A program made the translations under genes and the position numbers. 64,000 nucleotides of DNA from NCBI RefSeq assembly GCF_019097595.1, contig NC_080715.1:30776855-30840854 (forward strand). The letters run 5' to 3'. Within the stretch, counting starts at the first letter, position 1. Every line of letters starts with the position of its first letter. Source of the stretch: Hemibagrus wyckioides. Taxonomy: Eukaryota > Chordata > Actinopteri > Siluriformes > Bagridae. Below are positions 1 to 11,559 of the stretch, in pieces. The notes under the pieces were generated by a model that made no database searches, had not been told where the DNA came from, and worked only from the letters and a program-made list of their open reading frames with translations.

Positions 1-137
1 GTGGATTATTTTTATTATTATTATTATTATTATTTAATTTAAAGCTATTCCTGGATTGTGTAATGCTGCTTTGTGAAAGTCTGGTGTTAAAAGCTCTGTA
101 TTAATAGAATAGAGATGAATTTAAAAACACTACATGT

Positions 138-242
138 ACATTTCGGGCACGTGACAGACGTCTGCAGAGCAATGTAGAAAAGTGCTTTGAAGTGTTTATG
201 AATGAATACATCAACACAGCTCACTAGATCACAGGCTGAGGA
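138..242. repeat. Fragment of a dispersed teleost repeat
   Basis: The run AGTGCTTTGAAGTGTTTATG followed by AATACAT, CACTAGATCACAG and a CTGAG tail is also found, with mismatches, at 35905-35990 in this window. This identifies it as a dispersed repeat rather than unique sequence. The family name is not known to me. Confidence 0.5.
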
Positions 243-392
243 TATCAGCAGCAGCAGCAGCTATAAACTGAGAGGAATTCATTCACAGAGACTAAAAGTA
301 TTCTCTTCATTAAAATTAGTGCTAGTTTAACTATTACAGAATTACATTAGATTTGGTCCGAGGACAGACAGACATTGACTCGGCTGTTCGGA

Positions 393-396
<4 letters not shown>

Positions 397-423
<27 letters not shown>

Positions 424-1010
424 TTATATGTACTTATATATGGAAGAGTTGTATTTAATTTCAACATCTAATTGTTTGTGTGTGTGTGTGTGTGTGTTTG
501 TGTGTGTTTATATGTACTTATATACGGAAGAGTTGTATTTAATTTTAGTGTCTAATTGTTTGTGTGTGTGTGTGCTGTCCCCTATAAGTTAAAAAGCTGA
601 GCTGTTGTATTAGAATTGTGTGTGTATTATATTTGCAATTCCGTTTCTTAGCGTATTTACGGTAGACGTGCTACACCAGTCAGTTTGCTGCTCCATGCGG
701 TAAATAACAACTATAACAACCGTTATCTCAGCACTAATAAAATAAATCCCACCGCCTGTAGGACATTAGCGTAATCATAACGCTACATCACAGCTATTAC
801 AAATGTGTGTGTGTGTGTGTGTGTGTTTATATGTACTTATATACAAAATAGTTGTATTTAATTTCAGTGTCTAATTGTTTGTGTGTGTGTATGTGTGTGT
901 GTGTGTGTGGGAGAGAGAGAGAGAGAGAGAGTGTGTGTGTGTATGTGTGTGTGCGTATGTGTGAGTTTGAGGGTGAGTGTGCGTGTGTTTGTGTGTGTGT
1001 GTGAGTGTTT
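397..1010. repeat. (TG)n tracts separated by copies of a ~60-bp unit
   Basis: Three copies of a unit beginning TGTTTATATGTACTTATATA and ending TCTAATTGTTTG lie at about 421-478, 505-562 and 824-881, each preceded and followed by (TG)n. From 881 to 1010 there is a mixed TG, GA and TG tract. The short open frames here (for example 827-1057 on the minus strand) are translations of the repeat. Confidence 0.85.
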
Positions 1011-1336
1011 GGAGAGCAGTATGACTGCTGACCCTCTAAAACCACTTTAAAAGCCATGAAAGTGTTTTTTATGACTCCATCATCCTACAGATCTTTAACT
1101 TCATCTCTCACCCTATTTCTTTTCGGCTTATTTGTCTGTTTATAATGTTCTGTTTTCTGTATTTGACATCCGGTGTCCCAAATGTCCCTCAGAGATGTCC
1201 GGGCGAGACGTTTTATTCTCTTCATGTCTGTATCTGCGTAATGCCTGCTGCTGATCTTCAGCTCATAATTCTGACATCGCTCATAATGACCCTGGAATGA
1301 CGCTGAGTAAATCTCTGTCTTTTTCCTCTCTTACAG

Positions 1337-1363
1337 AGGCTGGATCTGGATCTGGGGATGAAG
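1337..1363 (+). CDS. tmeff2: tmeff2 27-nt microexon (Ser-Gly linker)
   Basis: This very small exon encodes the linker between the two follistatin modules. It is bounded by a strong polypyrimidine tract with TTACAG and by the donor GAAG/GTAGGG. Read with two bases completing a codon, it gives A-G-S-G-S-G-D-E and then one base of the next codon. That is the AGSGSGD segment of TMEFF2, and it joins in phase to the exon at 24981, where G-N-E-G-S continues. Its length is a multiple of three, so skipping would remove nine residues without a frameshift. SGSGD also fits the general glycosaminoglycan attachment pattern (Ser-Gly near acidic residues); use of the site is inference. The acceptor could alternatively be read two bases later, but that breaks the phase. 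Confidence 0.85.
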
Positions 1364-1539
1364 GTAGGGCTGGTGATATGAAACTACACACAAACACACA
1401 CACACACACAATTGTATTTCTATATAAACACAGGCACATCCAGTCCAAATATGTACTTATCATTAAAATTTAATGCTCAGTTATTTTCCTTATCAGTCTT
1501 TCTGCATCACACACACAAACACACACACAGTCTTTTTCT

Positions 1540-1712
1540 GTGAGGAGAAATGTGTCATGATGTTTCATTAAATTAGATATAACACTTTATACATATATGT
1601 ATATATGAACACACACACACACACACACACCTCCCTGCAGACACACATAACAAAATGTGTCATGATGTTTCATATGTATGTATGATGTGTTTTCATATGT
1701 TTGTATAGATAA

Positions 1713-1744
<32 letters not shown>

Positions 1745-1862
1745 AGAGTCCCTTTCTATCACTAGTTACCTCCCTGCAGACACACACATGACAAAATGTA
1801 TCATGATGTTTCGTATGTATGTATGTATGTATGAATACACACACACACACGCACACACACGC
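1540..1862. repeat. (AC)n tracts with repeated CTCCCTGCAGACACAC / CATGATGTTTC unit
   Basis: (AC)n tracts at 1609-1630, 1712-1739 and about 1836-1861 alternate with a unit containing CTCCCTGCAGACACAC and a TCATGATGTTTC core. The core is present near 1555, 1660 and 1800. This is a small compound satellite. Confidence 0.75.
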
Positions 1863-1899
1863 AGAGGCACATTGCGTTGTTTTACCCTTTACGCTGTTC

Positions 1900-2980
1900 C
1901 CAGCCCCTCACTCCACCCACCGAACCCCCACCCCCCACAGAGTGAGTGACAGCCCAGTGTAAGCAGCTCCACATGGATATGAGACTCATCTGAAATGTGT
2001 CACTCCCTTCCTTTCACTCCGTCCTTCTTCCACTGCCTCCCTCTGTCCGCCGGGACTCCCACGCCTTTCAGGAGCATTCTGATATTAGCGCTCCACTGGT
2101 TTGGAAGAATGCGGCTTGGCTGTCTTTCGGAATGTTTTTTTTTCTCATCCTCTTTATGCGTCCTCTTTTGTCCCAATCATAATAATAAGTGATTTATATT
2201 TATACAGTATCTTTCTCAGACTAAAGACTGCTGTGGGGTAGACAGCCTTACAGGGAGCAAAGACAGAAAAGATCCTGAACCAACAGGAGGTCCAATCTCC
2301 ACAGTACAGCGGGGATCAGTAAATGAAAAGGAGAGTGATGGCACAGGGAGAAGACGTGAGACATGGTTGAGCTTTTAGCTGAGATGTTTTTTTTTCTTTA
2401 TGGTTTGAGACCTGATTCACATCGACTCCTGATGTCATGTGCGTGAACAGAGAAGTTCAGCCAATTGCTGAATTTTATACAGCCATAGACAAAACAATCA
2501 CTAGCAGTAGCTACGCTGTGTATTTGTAGCAGAAACCAAATGATGTTCTTGCACTATTTACTCTGTACTCCAGCGTCCAGTGTTCGAAGTTTAATAGAGA
2601 AGTATCGTCTCAGATGGAACACTCAAACAGAAAACGACAGGAAGTACATGCCGTTTCCTTGTTTTTTAGTATTTCTCTACAACTTTTCTTGTTTCCTACA
2701 TCAGCATCAAGCAACACACATCAATACTCACATCAACCATAAGTACCTTAACATCTCAGTCTAAATATTTGATCTTTGGATACAGAAATATTCTAAAGTT
2801 ACGATTTTTAAACAGTGAAATTCTTCCTGAGAGCGAGGACCTGAACTGAGTTTATGATCTAAAGTATGTTAAGAGAAGAAACTGACCGTATTTATGCTAT
2901 ATCATGCAGTCTGTTTAGCAGCAGAGCTTAAGAATGCATTGTTAATATCTTGAAAACCTTTACAGGGAATGACACGCTAG
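1900..2980. other. Unannotated intronic sequence
   Basis: I see no exon, repeat family or RNA gene that I can support. The short open frames are not bounded by convincing splice sites and resemble no family I know. Confidence 0.5.
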
Positions 2981-2994
2981 GGCGTGAAATAAAT

Positions 2995-3440
2995 GATGGT
3001 AAACTCTGGCTAAACAGAATCCTGGATTATTGTTGTTTGAGGTTTCACACTACTCATACTTTACCCGGGGTTAACAGTCAATCCTGGATCTTCATCATCT
3101 GATGTTTCACACTGTACAATCCTAAACCCTGGTGCAACCTTCATTTAATTTTTATTTTTGTGCCGTCGACGATCCTGATCCAATAAATCCAGAGCATGAT
3201 CGCTTTAAATAACAACTTGAGATTAAAAAGACTCGACACTTGAAACAACAAATAAAAAGTTCAAGACTGCCGTTCTTTCACAGCTTTCTCATCTTTTTTG
3301 CTCTTTATAAGTTGTTTTGTGTAATTGACCAGATTGACGTTGGTATCCAACTTCTGCTAATTTTTCAGCCAGTTCCTAAAATACTCTTATTATTATTTAG
3401 AATGATGATACCCCGGGGTTAAACACAGTGTGAAAAGTCT
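2995..3440 (+). repeat. Dispersed repeat, copy 1 (inverse copy near 31250-31880)
   Basis: Shares with the reverse complement of 31250-31880 the segments CACT(A/G)CTCATAC, TTCATCATCTGA, GTTTCACACTGTACA, TCCTAAACCCTGG and TTTTTGCTCTTT followed by GACCAG. CCCGGGGTTAA occurs near both ends of this copy. It is probably a non-autonomous DNA element; I have no family name. Confidence 0.6.
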
Positions 3441-3618
3441 GTAGTCTGTAGATTTCAAACCAATAATCAAGCTGTTTTGCATGAGGAGGAGAAGTGGGCA
3501 CTGATTAGAAACAGAGCAGCTGCTGAAAAAATATTCATGCAAAAACACACACTACTTTAATTTGAAGAAAAAAAATTCTCACTGGTGCATCTGTGATAAA
3601 TATGTAAATATATATATA

Positions 3619-4152
<534 letters not shown>

Positions 4153-4154
4153 TG

Positions 4155-5066
4155 ACTTAAAGTCAATTAAAGATTACACACATGAATCTGAGCAGTTTTC
4201 ACAATTGAAGTCAAAATTATTTACCAGTAAAATCATTTGTCCAGTCCAGTGATCCAATGATGATGTCAGTCTACTTTGACTCTACTGTGGTCACCATTTT
4301 GAAACGGGAAGTAGAATTTTGCGTGGCCAAACACACAAATGAGTGGTCATAAGAAGTATAAGTGCTCATGGAACAGCGCTTGACCAATCAGATTAGAGGA
4401 CCATAACTAACCACTCTATAGGATGTAAGCATAAATGTGGTGTTGATGCTTCGTTCAGTATGTGTACTATCTGTATATATTTAGTAAGTCACTTGCTGAA
4501 CATTAGTTGGGTTGTAAAATAGATGTTTCCTCACGTTGACAGACAAGATGGAGCTGCGAGACAAATTGAGGATAACGAAGCAGGGGAGAGGAGAAAAATG
4601 GACAGCGAGACAAAAGAAGAGCGATAAGACGGGACGAGCGTCAATAAACCGGGCGGGAAGAGAAAGAGAGAGCGAGAGAGACAGCTGGGGGGAAGTCGAT
4701 AAGGCGAACGATAGCGGCAGAGGCGGCGGGGAGAGATGCAGAATGATAAAAGGCAGGGAGGTGGAGGTAGGCAGCGGAGAGAAAGAGAATTAGGAAAGCA
4801 CAGCGGCAGTTTGGCGTGATAAAAATCAAATGTATTTTAATGGTCGGAGATAAATCTTGCGGGAAGCCGCGGAAGCCTATTGAGCACTTTACAGAAAAGC
4901 ACACACAGATCACCAAGGCCCCCTCAGGGATTTCCAACACACACACACACACATACATCCGTCTGAGGGACTGCCAGGGCCAGCAGTGCATGCTGGGTAA
5001 CAGGAGCCTGGAGTGCAGTGTCCGGTTTTAGAAGCTACATTCACAGAAGCAGTGTGATGTATCTGA
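4155..5066. other. Intronic sequence, part purine-rich and CpG-retaining
   Basis: The segment 4535-4800 is unusually purine-rich on the plus strand, with several CpGs. It continues into a moderately GC-rich part up to 5010. No splice-bounded exon is evident. The 85-codon open frame at 4536-4793 is low-complexity (Arg/Glu/Lys) and not accepted as a gene. Confidence 0.4.
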
Positions 5067-5067
5067 T

Positions 5068-5102
5068 TGTGTGTGATTGTGTGTGTGTGTGTGTGTGTGT
5101 GA
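5068..5102. repeat. (GT)n microsatellite
   Basis: Interrupted, then perfect GT dinucleotides. Confidence 0.9.
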
Positions 5103-6300
5103 TGTGTACACTGTGATAAGGAAATCTGAAACATGTTTGTGAAGCTACGGAAATCAGAGGCTACAGTTTCACTACACAGATGATATCGATCCTGTCACTG
5201 CACTGCTTTATGGCCTTTAGCGCCACTACACCGTAGGAGTATGAAGTCATAAGCATGCGCTCAGACGTGTGTTTGGGGCGCATATGTTATCACGCCGTGA
5301 CGTCCTGATGTACTGCAGGTTTGAGTGTGTAAGACAAAATTTGCTGTCATTTAATAGACATGTGCAAGCAGCACAGATGATAAGAATATGTGGTCAGTCA
5401 GATATATGAAACAATAGTAAAAGTCATGATTTCTTGTGATTGCTTATACTGAACTAGATAGAGTGAAAGTGATCAATTTGTGTGGTATTAATGTAAAAAA
5501 CATCCAATGAGTGAAATCTCACAACAGTGTTGGCGCTGACAGGATCTACAGTATAACTACAGTGTTACTGATACATTTCACTGATTAAACCCTGCATGGT
5601 AGAATAATGATGCAGTTCTGTCCGTGGGTTCAATTGTCAGCTCGGTGTATAATCTGATGATACACGCTCATATCGTGTTAGTTTTTAGAAAACTAATTGT
5701 GTTAATGTAACCCAATTCAATCATATACCAGCTTGTTAGGTTCTGAATGAGATGAATAGCGTGAAGAGTGCATTACCAATGTCTTGGAAATGTCTTTATA
5801 TGTTTAGATTTCAAACCATGTATAAAAAATAAAACTCATTTTGTATGAGGAGAAGTGTTTCAAACAGAGCTGCTGCTGAAAAAAAACATTCAAGTAAAAC
5901 ACACACTGTGTGTTTCAGACATTTTTTTAAGTTCAATTTACTAACAGGTTCTGTGAGGGATTGTGTTTTTCTATAATTCAGTTTTTTTCAGAGTACAAAG
6001 CGATGTTTTTGTACTCAGTAGATTTTACTAAACCTGAACTGTGATTTAATAAACCAGAATACTTTGGAGTAAATGACAGATTTTAAAGTAAATGTATAAA
6101 AAATACATAAGCATTACATCAGTACACTCAGTACAGATCTCAGTTGTCATATAAAATAATGCTTCCTTTTCTTATGTTACATGTTTATTAGACAAATAAA
6201 CACATTTTAAAAAATTGGATTTATTTAAATGGTTTTTATAATGATTTGTTTTATTTATCATCACCTTCTGAATTTTCGATTCTGATTAGTCAGAAGATAC
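5103..6300. other. Unannotated AT-rich intronic sequence
   Basis: No coding, RNA or repeat feature that I can support. Confidence 0.5.
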
Positions 6301-6319
6301 GCAGTCCAGCAGCAGGATC

Positions 6320-6492
6320 TCAGTTTTCGATTCCCAACCAGCACAGCCACTGAGGGGTTAAACTCTCAGGGCTGGACAGTTTGCATCCGGAAGGACATCC
6401 GGTGTAAAACCTTTGCAAAAATCAACATGTGAGGATCGGACGGTCCTCTGTAATGACCCCGAACAGGGAGCAGCCGAAGGACAACGAAGACA
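6320..6492 (+). repeat. Fish LINE/SINE 3'-tail type repeat
   Basis: Contains the hallmark GGACATCCGGTGTAAAACC and then GGGAGCAGCCGAAGGACAA. The complementary form, CTGCTCCCTGTCCGGGGTCG, is at 25365-25384, showing a dispersed family with copies in both orientations. Confidence 0.7.
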
Positions 6493-6769
6493 CGCCCCAT
6501 TGTGTTTTGTCCTTTACTGTATTAATTATTTGCCAGGACTCTCCCTGACTGAAAAAAAAAACACTAGGGAGTCAGGGCAGGGGAATCCACATTTGGACAA
6601 AACTACCACATTGATGGTTTTACTGGACCTCCTCGGCACTATACCTGGACGTTGCCAGTCCAAAACAGATTGTGGGTGCACACACAGACAAAATAAATAA
6701 ATCAATTACTTCTTGAGCAATCCTGCTGGGTCTACAAAGGTCAAGTCATTCTGTCACAAGTTTGGAGCA

Positions 6770-7115
6770 CATTTTCAACCAGACTTATACGCAAGATGAA
6801 AACAATCCTTAGTTTATTAACGAAAACATTTTAAAAATGCAAATACCTAAAAACACAGAAACAAAAGCACAATCCTAAATAAACGTAACATTGAACAGTT
6901 AACCGTACACGACAGTACACAACAGTAGGCATTGTGAACAGGTTGTGAACAATGTCTCGACTCAAGAGGAAGGGTATAAATAGCAAACCTGAATAAAAGT
7001 AATTAAGCACAGGTGAAGACATAATCACATGACATTCACAATGAACAGCAATACACCTGCCAGTGCCCCCTAGTAGTCTGGCAGGGAATTGTCCCAGTCC
7101 ACAGTGTTAGTGAAG
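6770..7115. repeat. Probable dispersed retroelement fragment
   Basis: The end (CCCTAGTAGTCTGGCAGGGAA, around 7068) resembles CCTCTAGTGGTCTGGCAGGG near 15650. Both are preceded by A-rich sequence with several AATAAA-like motifs. The shared segment is short, so the family call is weak. Confidence 0.35.
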
Positions 7116-7813
7116 AGAGTTCTGTATTAGATGCTCAGCAGGTTCACACTCGCAGCACTGACAGCATTTAAACAGAGCTTTTGAAACGCTTTTCATTCAC
7201 ATTTACCTCATTAACATAATGCTCACCTCCACATCTGCACCCTTATTCATTTATTCATAGCATATTTTGAACACGTTGGCAGCACGTCTCGCCGCGTTTA
7301 GCCGCTTTATTCTTGGGTTTCAGGTTCACTTTACTCTTCCTGGAGTCTCTTTGTTAGCCAAACTCGCCGTGACTAGCAGAAACACTGACCGCATGCAAAC
7401 GCTTCCTTTACAATCCCTCTTCTCCCGCTGTTCTGTCCGTGAAACTATTCACACACTGATTCTTTAGAATATATCTCGGAAAGACTTTATAATAATCCCT
7501 GTGGGATTCATATACAGTCATGGTGAAATTATTGTTTACGGCATGACACATCCTTTAATGTAGATGGAAGTAGTGCGGCGTTTCACTTCCATTGTAATAT
7601 AGTGTGCAAAAGTTTGTAAGTTTGTATGCCCTCAGGACAAAATTAAGAAGATCAACAAATGCAGCAAGACGTTAAGTCTCTTTGGGTTTTATTAACAAAA
7701 CAAAAATAAGAACTAGAATAATAAGAAAATAATATGAAATATGAAGAGGAACAAAAAAATACAAAAGTGACCCAGGTTGAAAGCAGTTATAAAGAAATGT
7801 GTGTGTGTGTGTG

Positions 7814-9122
7814 TGTGCGCAAAGTTTTAGGCAGGTGTAAGGATAAGTTGCAAATAAATGCTTTCAAAAATATATATATATTAATTGTTTATTTTTATCA
7901 ATTTACAAAATGTGATATTATAAATCATATCATTATTTGGTGTGACTACCCTTTGGTTTCAAACCAGCATCTTGAACAAAGTCAGGGATTTTGTAGGATC
8001 AGAGTTAGAGGTATGATTAGACAATTGATCTTCAGTTTGATGGTTGAAACACAGTCATTAACTTGAAGAGAAACAGCTGTGTAGGAGCTTATAACTGTGT
8101 GAGGAACATCCAAACTCTACTAAGGTGAGGTTGTGAAGGACAGTCATACACCATGGCAAGACTGAGCACAGCAACAAGACACAAGGTAGATCTACTGCAT
8201 CAGCAAGGTCTCTCCCAGGAAAAGATTTCAAACCAGACCACAGCTTCCAGATGTGCTGTTCAAGCTATTATGAAGAAGCAAAAAGGAAGGGCAATGTTGA
8301 GGACAGTAGACTCAGTGATTGGCTGAGGAATCTTAATGCAGCAGATGAAAGATACATCATGCTTACTTCCACATGGGAATAAGTCCAGCAGTGCCATCAG
8401 TAATGAACTGGTGGAAACCAGTGGGACCTAGGTAAACCCATCTACCATCTGGAGAAGTCTGACCAGAAGTGGTCTTCAAGTGACTCAACTATGCAACAAA
8501 GCATAGGAACTGTGGTGCATAAAAATGACAGCAGGTGCTCTGGACTGATGAGTCTCAAAATATTAAATATTTGCCTGTAGCAGGAGGTAGCTTGTTCGCC
8601 GAAGGGCTGGAGAGTGGTACAATAATGAGTGTCTGCAGGCAACAGTGAAGCATGGTGGAGGTTCTTAGGGCTGCATTTATAAAAATAGAGTTAGAGTGTC
8701 CTCAATGCTGAGAAATATAGGCAGATACTTATCCATCATGCAGCACCACCAGGGAGGCATCTAATTGGCCCAAAATTCATTCTTCAGCAGGAGAACAGCC
8801 CCAAATATACAGCCATTGAGAACTATCTTCAGCATAGAGAAGAACAAGGAGCCTTGGAAGTGATGGTTTGGCCCCCACAGAGCCCTGATCTCAACATTGT
8901 GGAGTCTGTCTGGGATTACATGAAGAGACAGAAGGATTTGAGGCAGACTACATCCACAGAAGATCTGTGCTTAGTTCTCCAAGATGTTTGGAACGACCTA
9001 CCTGCCGAGTTCCTTCAAAAATGGTGCAAAGGGTGGTCACACCAAGCTATTAACACTTCTATTTTTGAAAGAATTCTTACATTACAGCATTTTTTCACAC
9101 CTGCCTAAAACCTTTGCACAGT
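7814..9122 (+). mobile_element. Tc1-like transposon relic
   Basis: The inverted ends match: GCGCAAAGTTTTAGGCAGGTGT at the left (about 7818) and its complement ACACCTGCCTAAAACCTTTGCA at the right (about 9097-9118). An ATG at 8154 begins a short transposase N-terminus (MARLSTATRHKVDLLHQQ), quickly broken by frameshifts and stops. The C-terminal third is still open at 8854-9108, with the Tc1 motif WPPQSPDLNIVESVWDYMK. This is an old, inactive copy. Confidence 0.85.
8154..9108 (+). pseudogene. Tc1-like transposase pseudogene
   Basis: Encodes fragments of a DDE transposase of the Tc1 family. The N-terminal helix-turn-helix starts at 8154, and the SPDLN region with the third acidic catalytic residue is around 8880-8930. 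Several stops and frameshifts lie between, including around the WTDES-like first catalytic segment near 8545. It sits inside the inverted repeats at 7814-9122 and cannot give a functional enzyme. Confidence 0.8.
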
Positions 9123-9299
9123 AAAGTAAATATATGCTGTGTATATATATGAAAGTGAAAACAGTGGTCAGTGTAGTGTTGGAGGTTTCACGCCTACATA
9201 TGTGCAGACTGGTGGCCAATCTTCACAGATTTCACATTCCATAAGTAGAGTATAAAGGTTGAATTAGCAGAGCAACAGCACAGCTGTACATAAGATATT

Positions 9300-10195
9300 G
9301 CAATCCACACTATATAATAGGAGACATAACAGAGTTCAGAAGATTACATACTGTTGGTGTGCGTCTCACTGGTGCGTCTGTGAACAGGGGAGTGAGTCTT
9401 TGTGGTGTATCAAGACCCAGAGTATCCAAGGTAATGTCGGCATACCATCATGAAGGATGAGCCACATCGAACAGGAGTAACTGTCCATGCAAGAGAAAGC
9501 TGTCTGGGTACTAACGCAAATTGTAAACAAAACAAAATCGCAGCTTAATTCACTGCAGAATTAAATATGCACCTAAACTTTCCTGTTTCAAACAAAACCG
9601 AGCTCCACAGGGTCAGTATTTATGCTCAGACTGCTATAACCAAACCTTTGGTCACTTGTGTCAATGCCAAATGTCCTTTCCTTTACACCTTTACAGAAGC
9701 CCCAAAGAAGCTCACCACCCTGACTTCTGCATGCCTAGAGTGAAGCATGAGGGTGGATCAGTGATGGTTTGGGCTGCAATATCATAGCATTCCCACTACT
9801 TGTGCTAGATAGGCTAATCACTGCCATGAACTACTGAACCGTTCTGAAGGAGGGTGTGTACCCAGTGGTTCAAACACTGTACCCTGAAGATGGTGCTGTG
9901 TATCAGGATGATGATGCACCAATACACACAGCAGGACTGGTGACAGAGTGGTTTGATGAACATAACAGTGAAGTTAAACATTTTCCATGACCTGCACAGT
10001 CATCAGATTTGAATGTTATTCAGCCACCATTTCTTCGACCAGCATCATGTAGTGACCTGGCCATTCTTCTGCAAGAGGAATGACTCAGAATCCCTCTGGT
10101 CACAGTGCGGGACTTGAATCTGTCATTCCCAAGATAAACTGATGCTGTATTGGCCACAATAGCAGGCCCTGCAACATTTTTGTAACTTATTTGTA
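9300..10195 (+). pseudogene. Second Tc1-like transposase relic
   Basis: At about 9400-9450 the plus strand gives CGVSRPRVSKVMSAY, a Tc3-type helix-turn-helix. At 9746-9785 it gives MKHEGGSVMVWAAIS, and near 9900-10020, with frame changes, the QDDDAPIHTA and SSDLNVIQP catalytic motifs. Domain order is correct for a transposase, but the frame is broken many times. No clear terminal repeats were found. Confidence 0.75.
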
Positions 10196-10284
10196 GTCTG
10201 CTTCAGTCCAAACCCTGTAATATATTATTTAATATTTTTTATTATTAAAATTAATAATAATGTTTTTTTTTGCCCCACCTTTAG

Positions 10285-11235
10285 AATTTGATTACGGCAT
10301 ACAGTGTGGTGGCATTGTTTGGAAAAAGTATGCCACAACACAACATTTTTATTTATTTTCATCCATATCCATATTTGAAGATCTTGAGATCTTGCACGAG
10401 CACAGAGAAAGTCAAACCACTCTGTAGCCTTCTCCAGTACATCTCAAAGACTTTCAATAGGGTCAAGGTCTGGACTGTGTGATGTTTTGAAAATGTTTCC
10501 TTATGCTCCCTGAACCTCTCTTTCATGATCTGAGCCTGAATCTTGCCATCGTCATCCTGGAACATGCCTGTACTGGAAGAAAAGAAAATCCGCTGATGGG
10601 ATAAACTGTTTACTGAGTACATTCAGGTCATCAGCTGATTTCATTTTATTGCCACATAATGTTTCTGAGCCTCAACCTGAACTGAGCAACTGAAGAAACC
10701 CCAGATTATAACACTGCATCCAGAGATTTGTACAGCAGGCGCTAGGAATGACGAGTACTTGCTTTGGAACAGGGTGAATCTGGACTTATCAGACCTCATG
10801 ACTATTAATCACTTTACAGTCCAGTCTTTTCTCCCTAGCAAAGTCCTGCTTTGTGATAATCTTCACTAACAAGTTGCCGCACAGCTGTTTAGTCCCAATC
10901 CTTTAAATTCTCCTCACATCGTGTGTGTGGATATGCTCTGACATTCGCTCATAAACATGAATTCTGTTGAGTTTTTATGACGTGACTTCGCCAAGCATTT
11001 TAAAGAATCATATTTCTTCCCATTAAGTTGACTTAGTTTGCTCCTTCTAGGTTTTTAATAATTCCTGGTTGATGATGGTTCTTAACCCAATTCCAGTGAT
11101 TTCAGTAGTCTTCTTAGTTGTTTTCATTGGTTGATGCAGGCCAATAATTCTCTCTTTCTGAAATACACTGACATCTTTTTCACCAGCACAGGATACGTCC
11201 CCGAGATGGCTGTTTAATAAACGAGTCAAATGATT
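10285..11235 (-). pseudogene. Third Tc1-like transposase relic, reverse orientation
   Basis: The minus strand at 11047-11229 reads GDVSCAGEKDVSVFQKERII, an N-terminal helix-turn-helix region. Further along, 10359-10622 reads FQDDDGKIQAQIMKERFREH, the region of the second catalytic Asp. The two parts are separated by broken sequence. This differs from the copies at 7814 and 9300, so three lineages lie side by side. Confidence 0.75.
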
Positions 11236-11559
11236 TAAATAAAAAGGTTAAGAGTCTTAAAAAATAAGGTTAAAAGAATTGTTGCCAGCTGAAACATATT
11301 AATCCATTTATAATCTTTAATAACTAGTGTGTCTTTTCTATTTCTTTATAACTGCCTTCAACCTGGCCGGCTTTTGTATCATTTCAGTTCTATCCTCGTT
11401 CCTCTTCATATTTCTGTAAGTCTGACAGATTGCTTGGCCATGCTTTGCCCTTTTTTTCTGTCATATAAAATCAGATATAATACATTGCTTTCTTCAGATC
11501 AAATTTGGACACCAAGTAGGTTTATTTTTCTCTAGATGTCACCATATGTTCTGATTTTC

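Larger units (their letters stand above)
1..1336 (+). other. tmeff2 intron upstream of the microexon (partial)
   Basis: I see no exon here. The stretch holds a TAT/ATT-rich start, a piece of dispersed fish repeat, and a TG-repeat-plus-60-bp-unit array that fills much of 397-1010. The last part (1311-1336) is the polypyrimidine tract and TTACAG acceptor for the microexon. Confidence 0.75.

Noticed and set aside
1339..1363. Microexon starting at the second AG (25 nt)
   Set aside because: Breaks the phase to the preceding codon expected from TMEFF2 and removes the symmetric length.
4536..4793. 85-codon Arg/Lys/Glu frame
   Set aside because: Purine-rich low complexity with no support as an exon.
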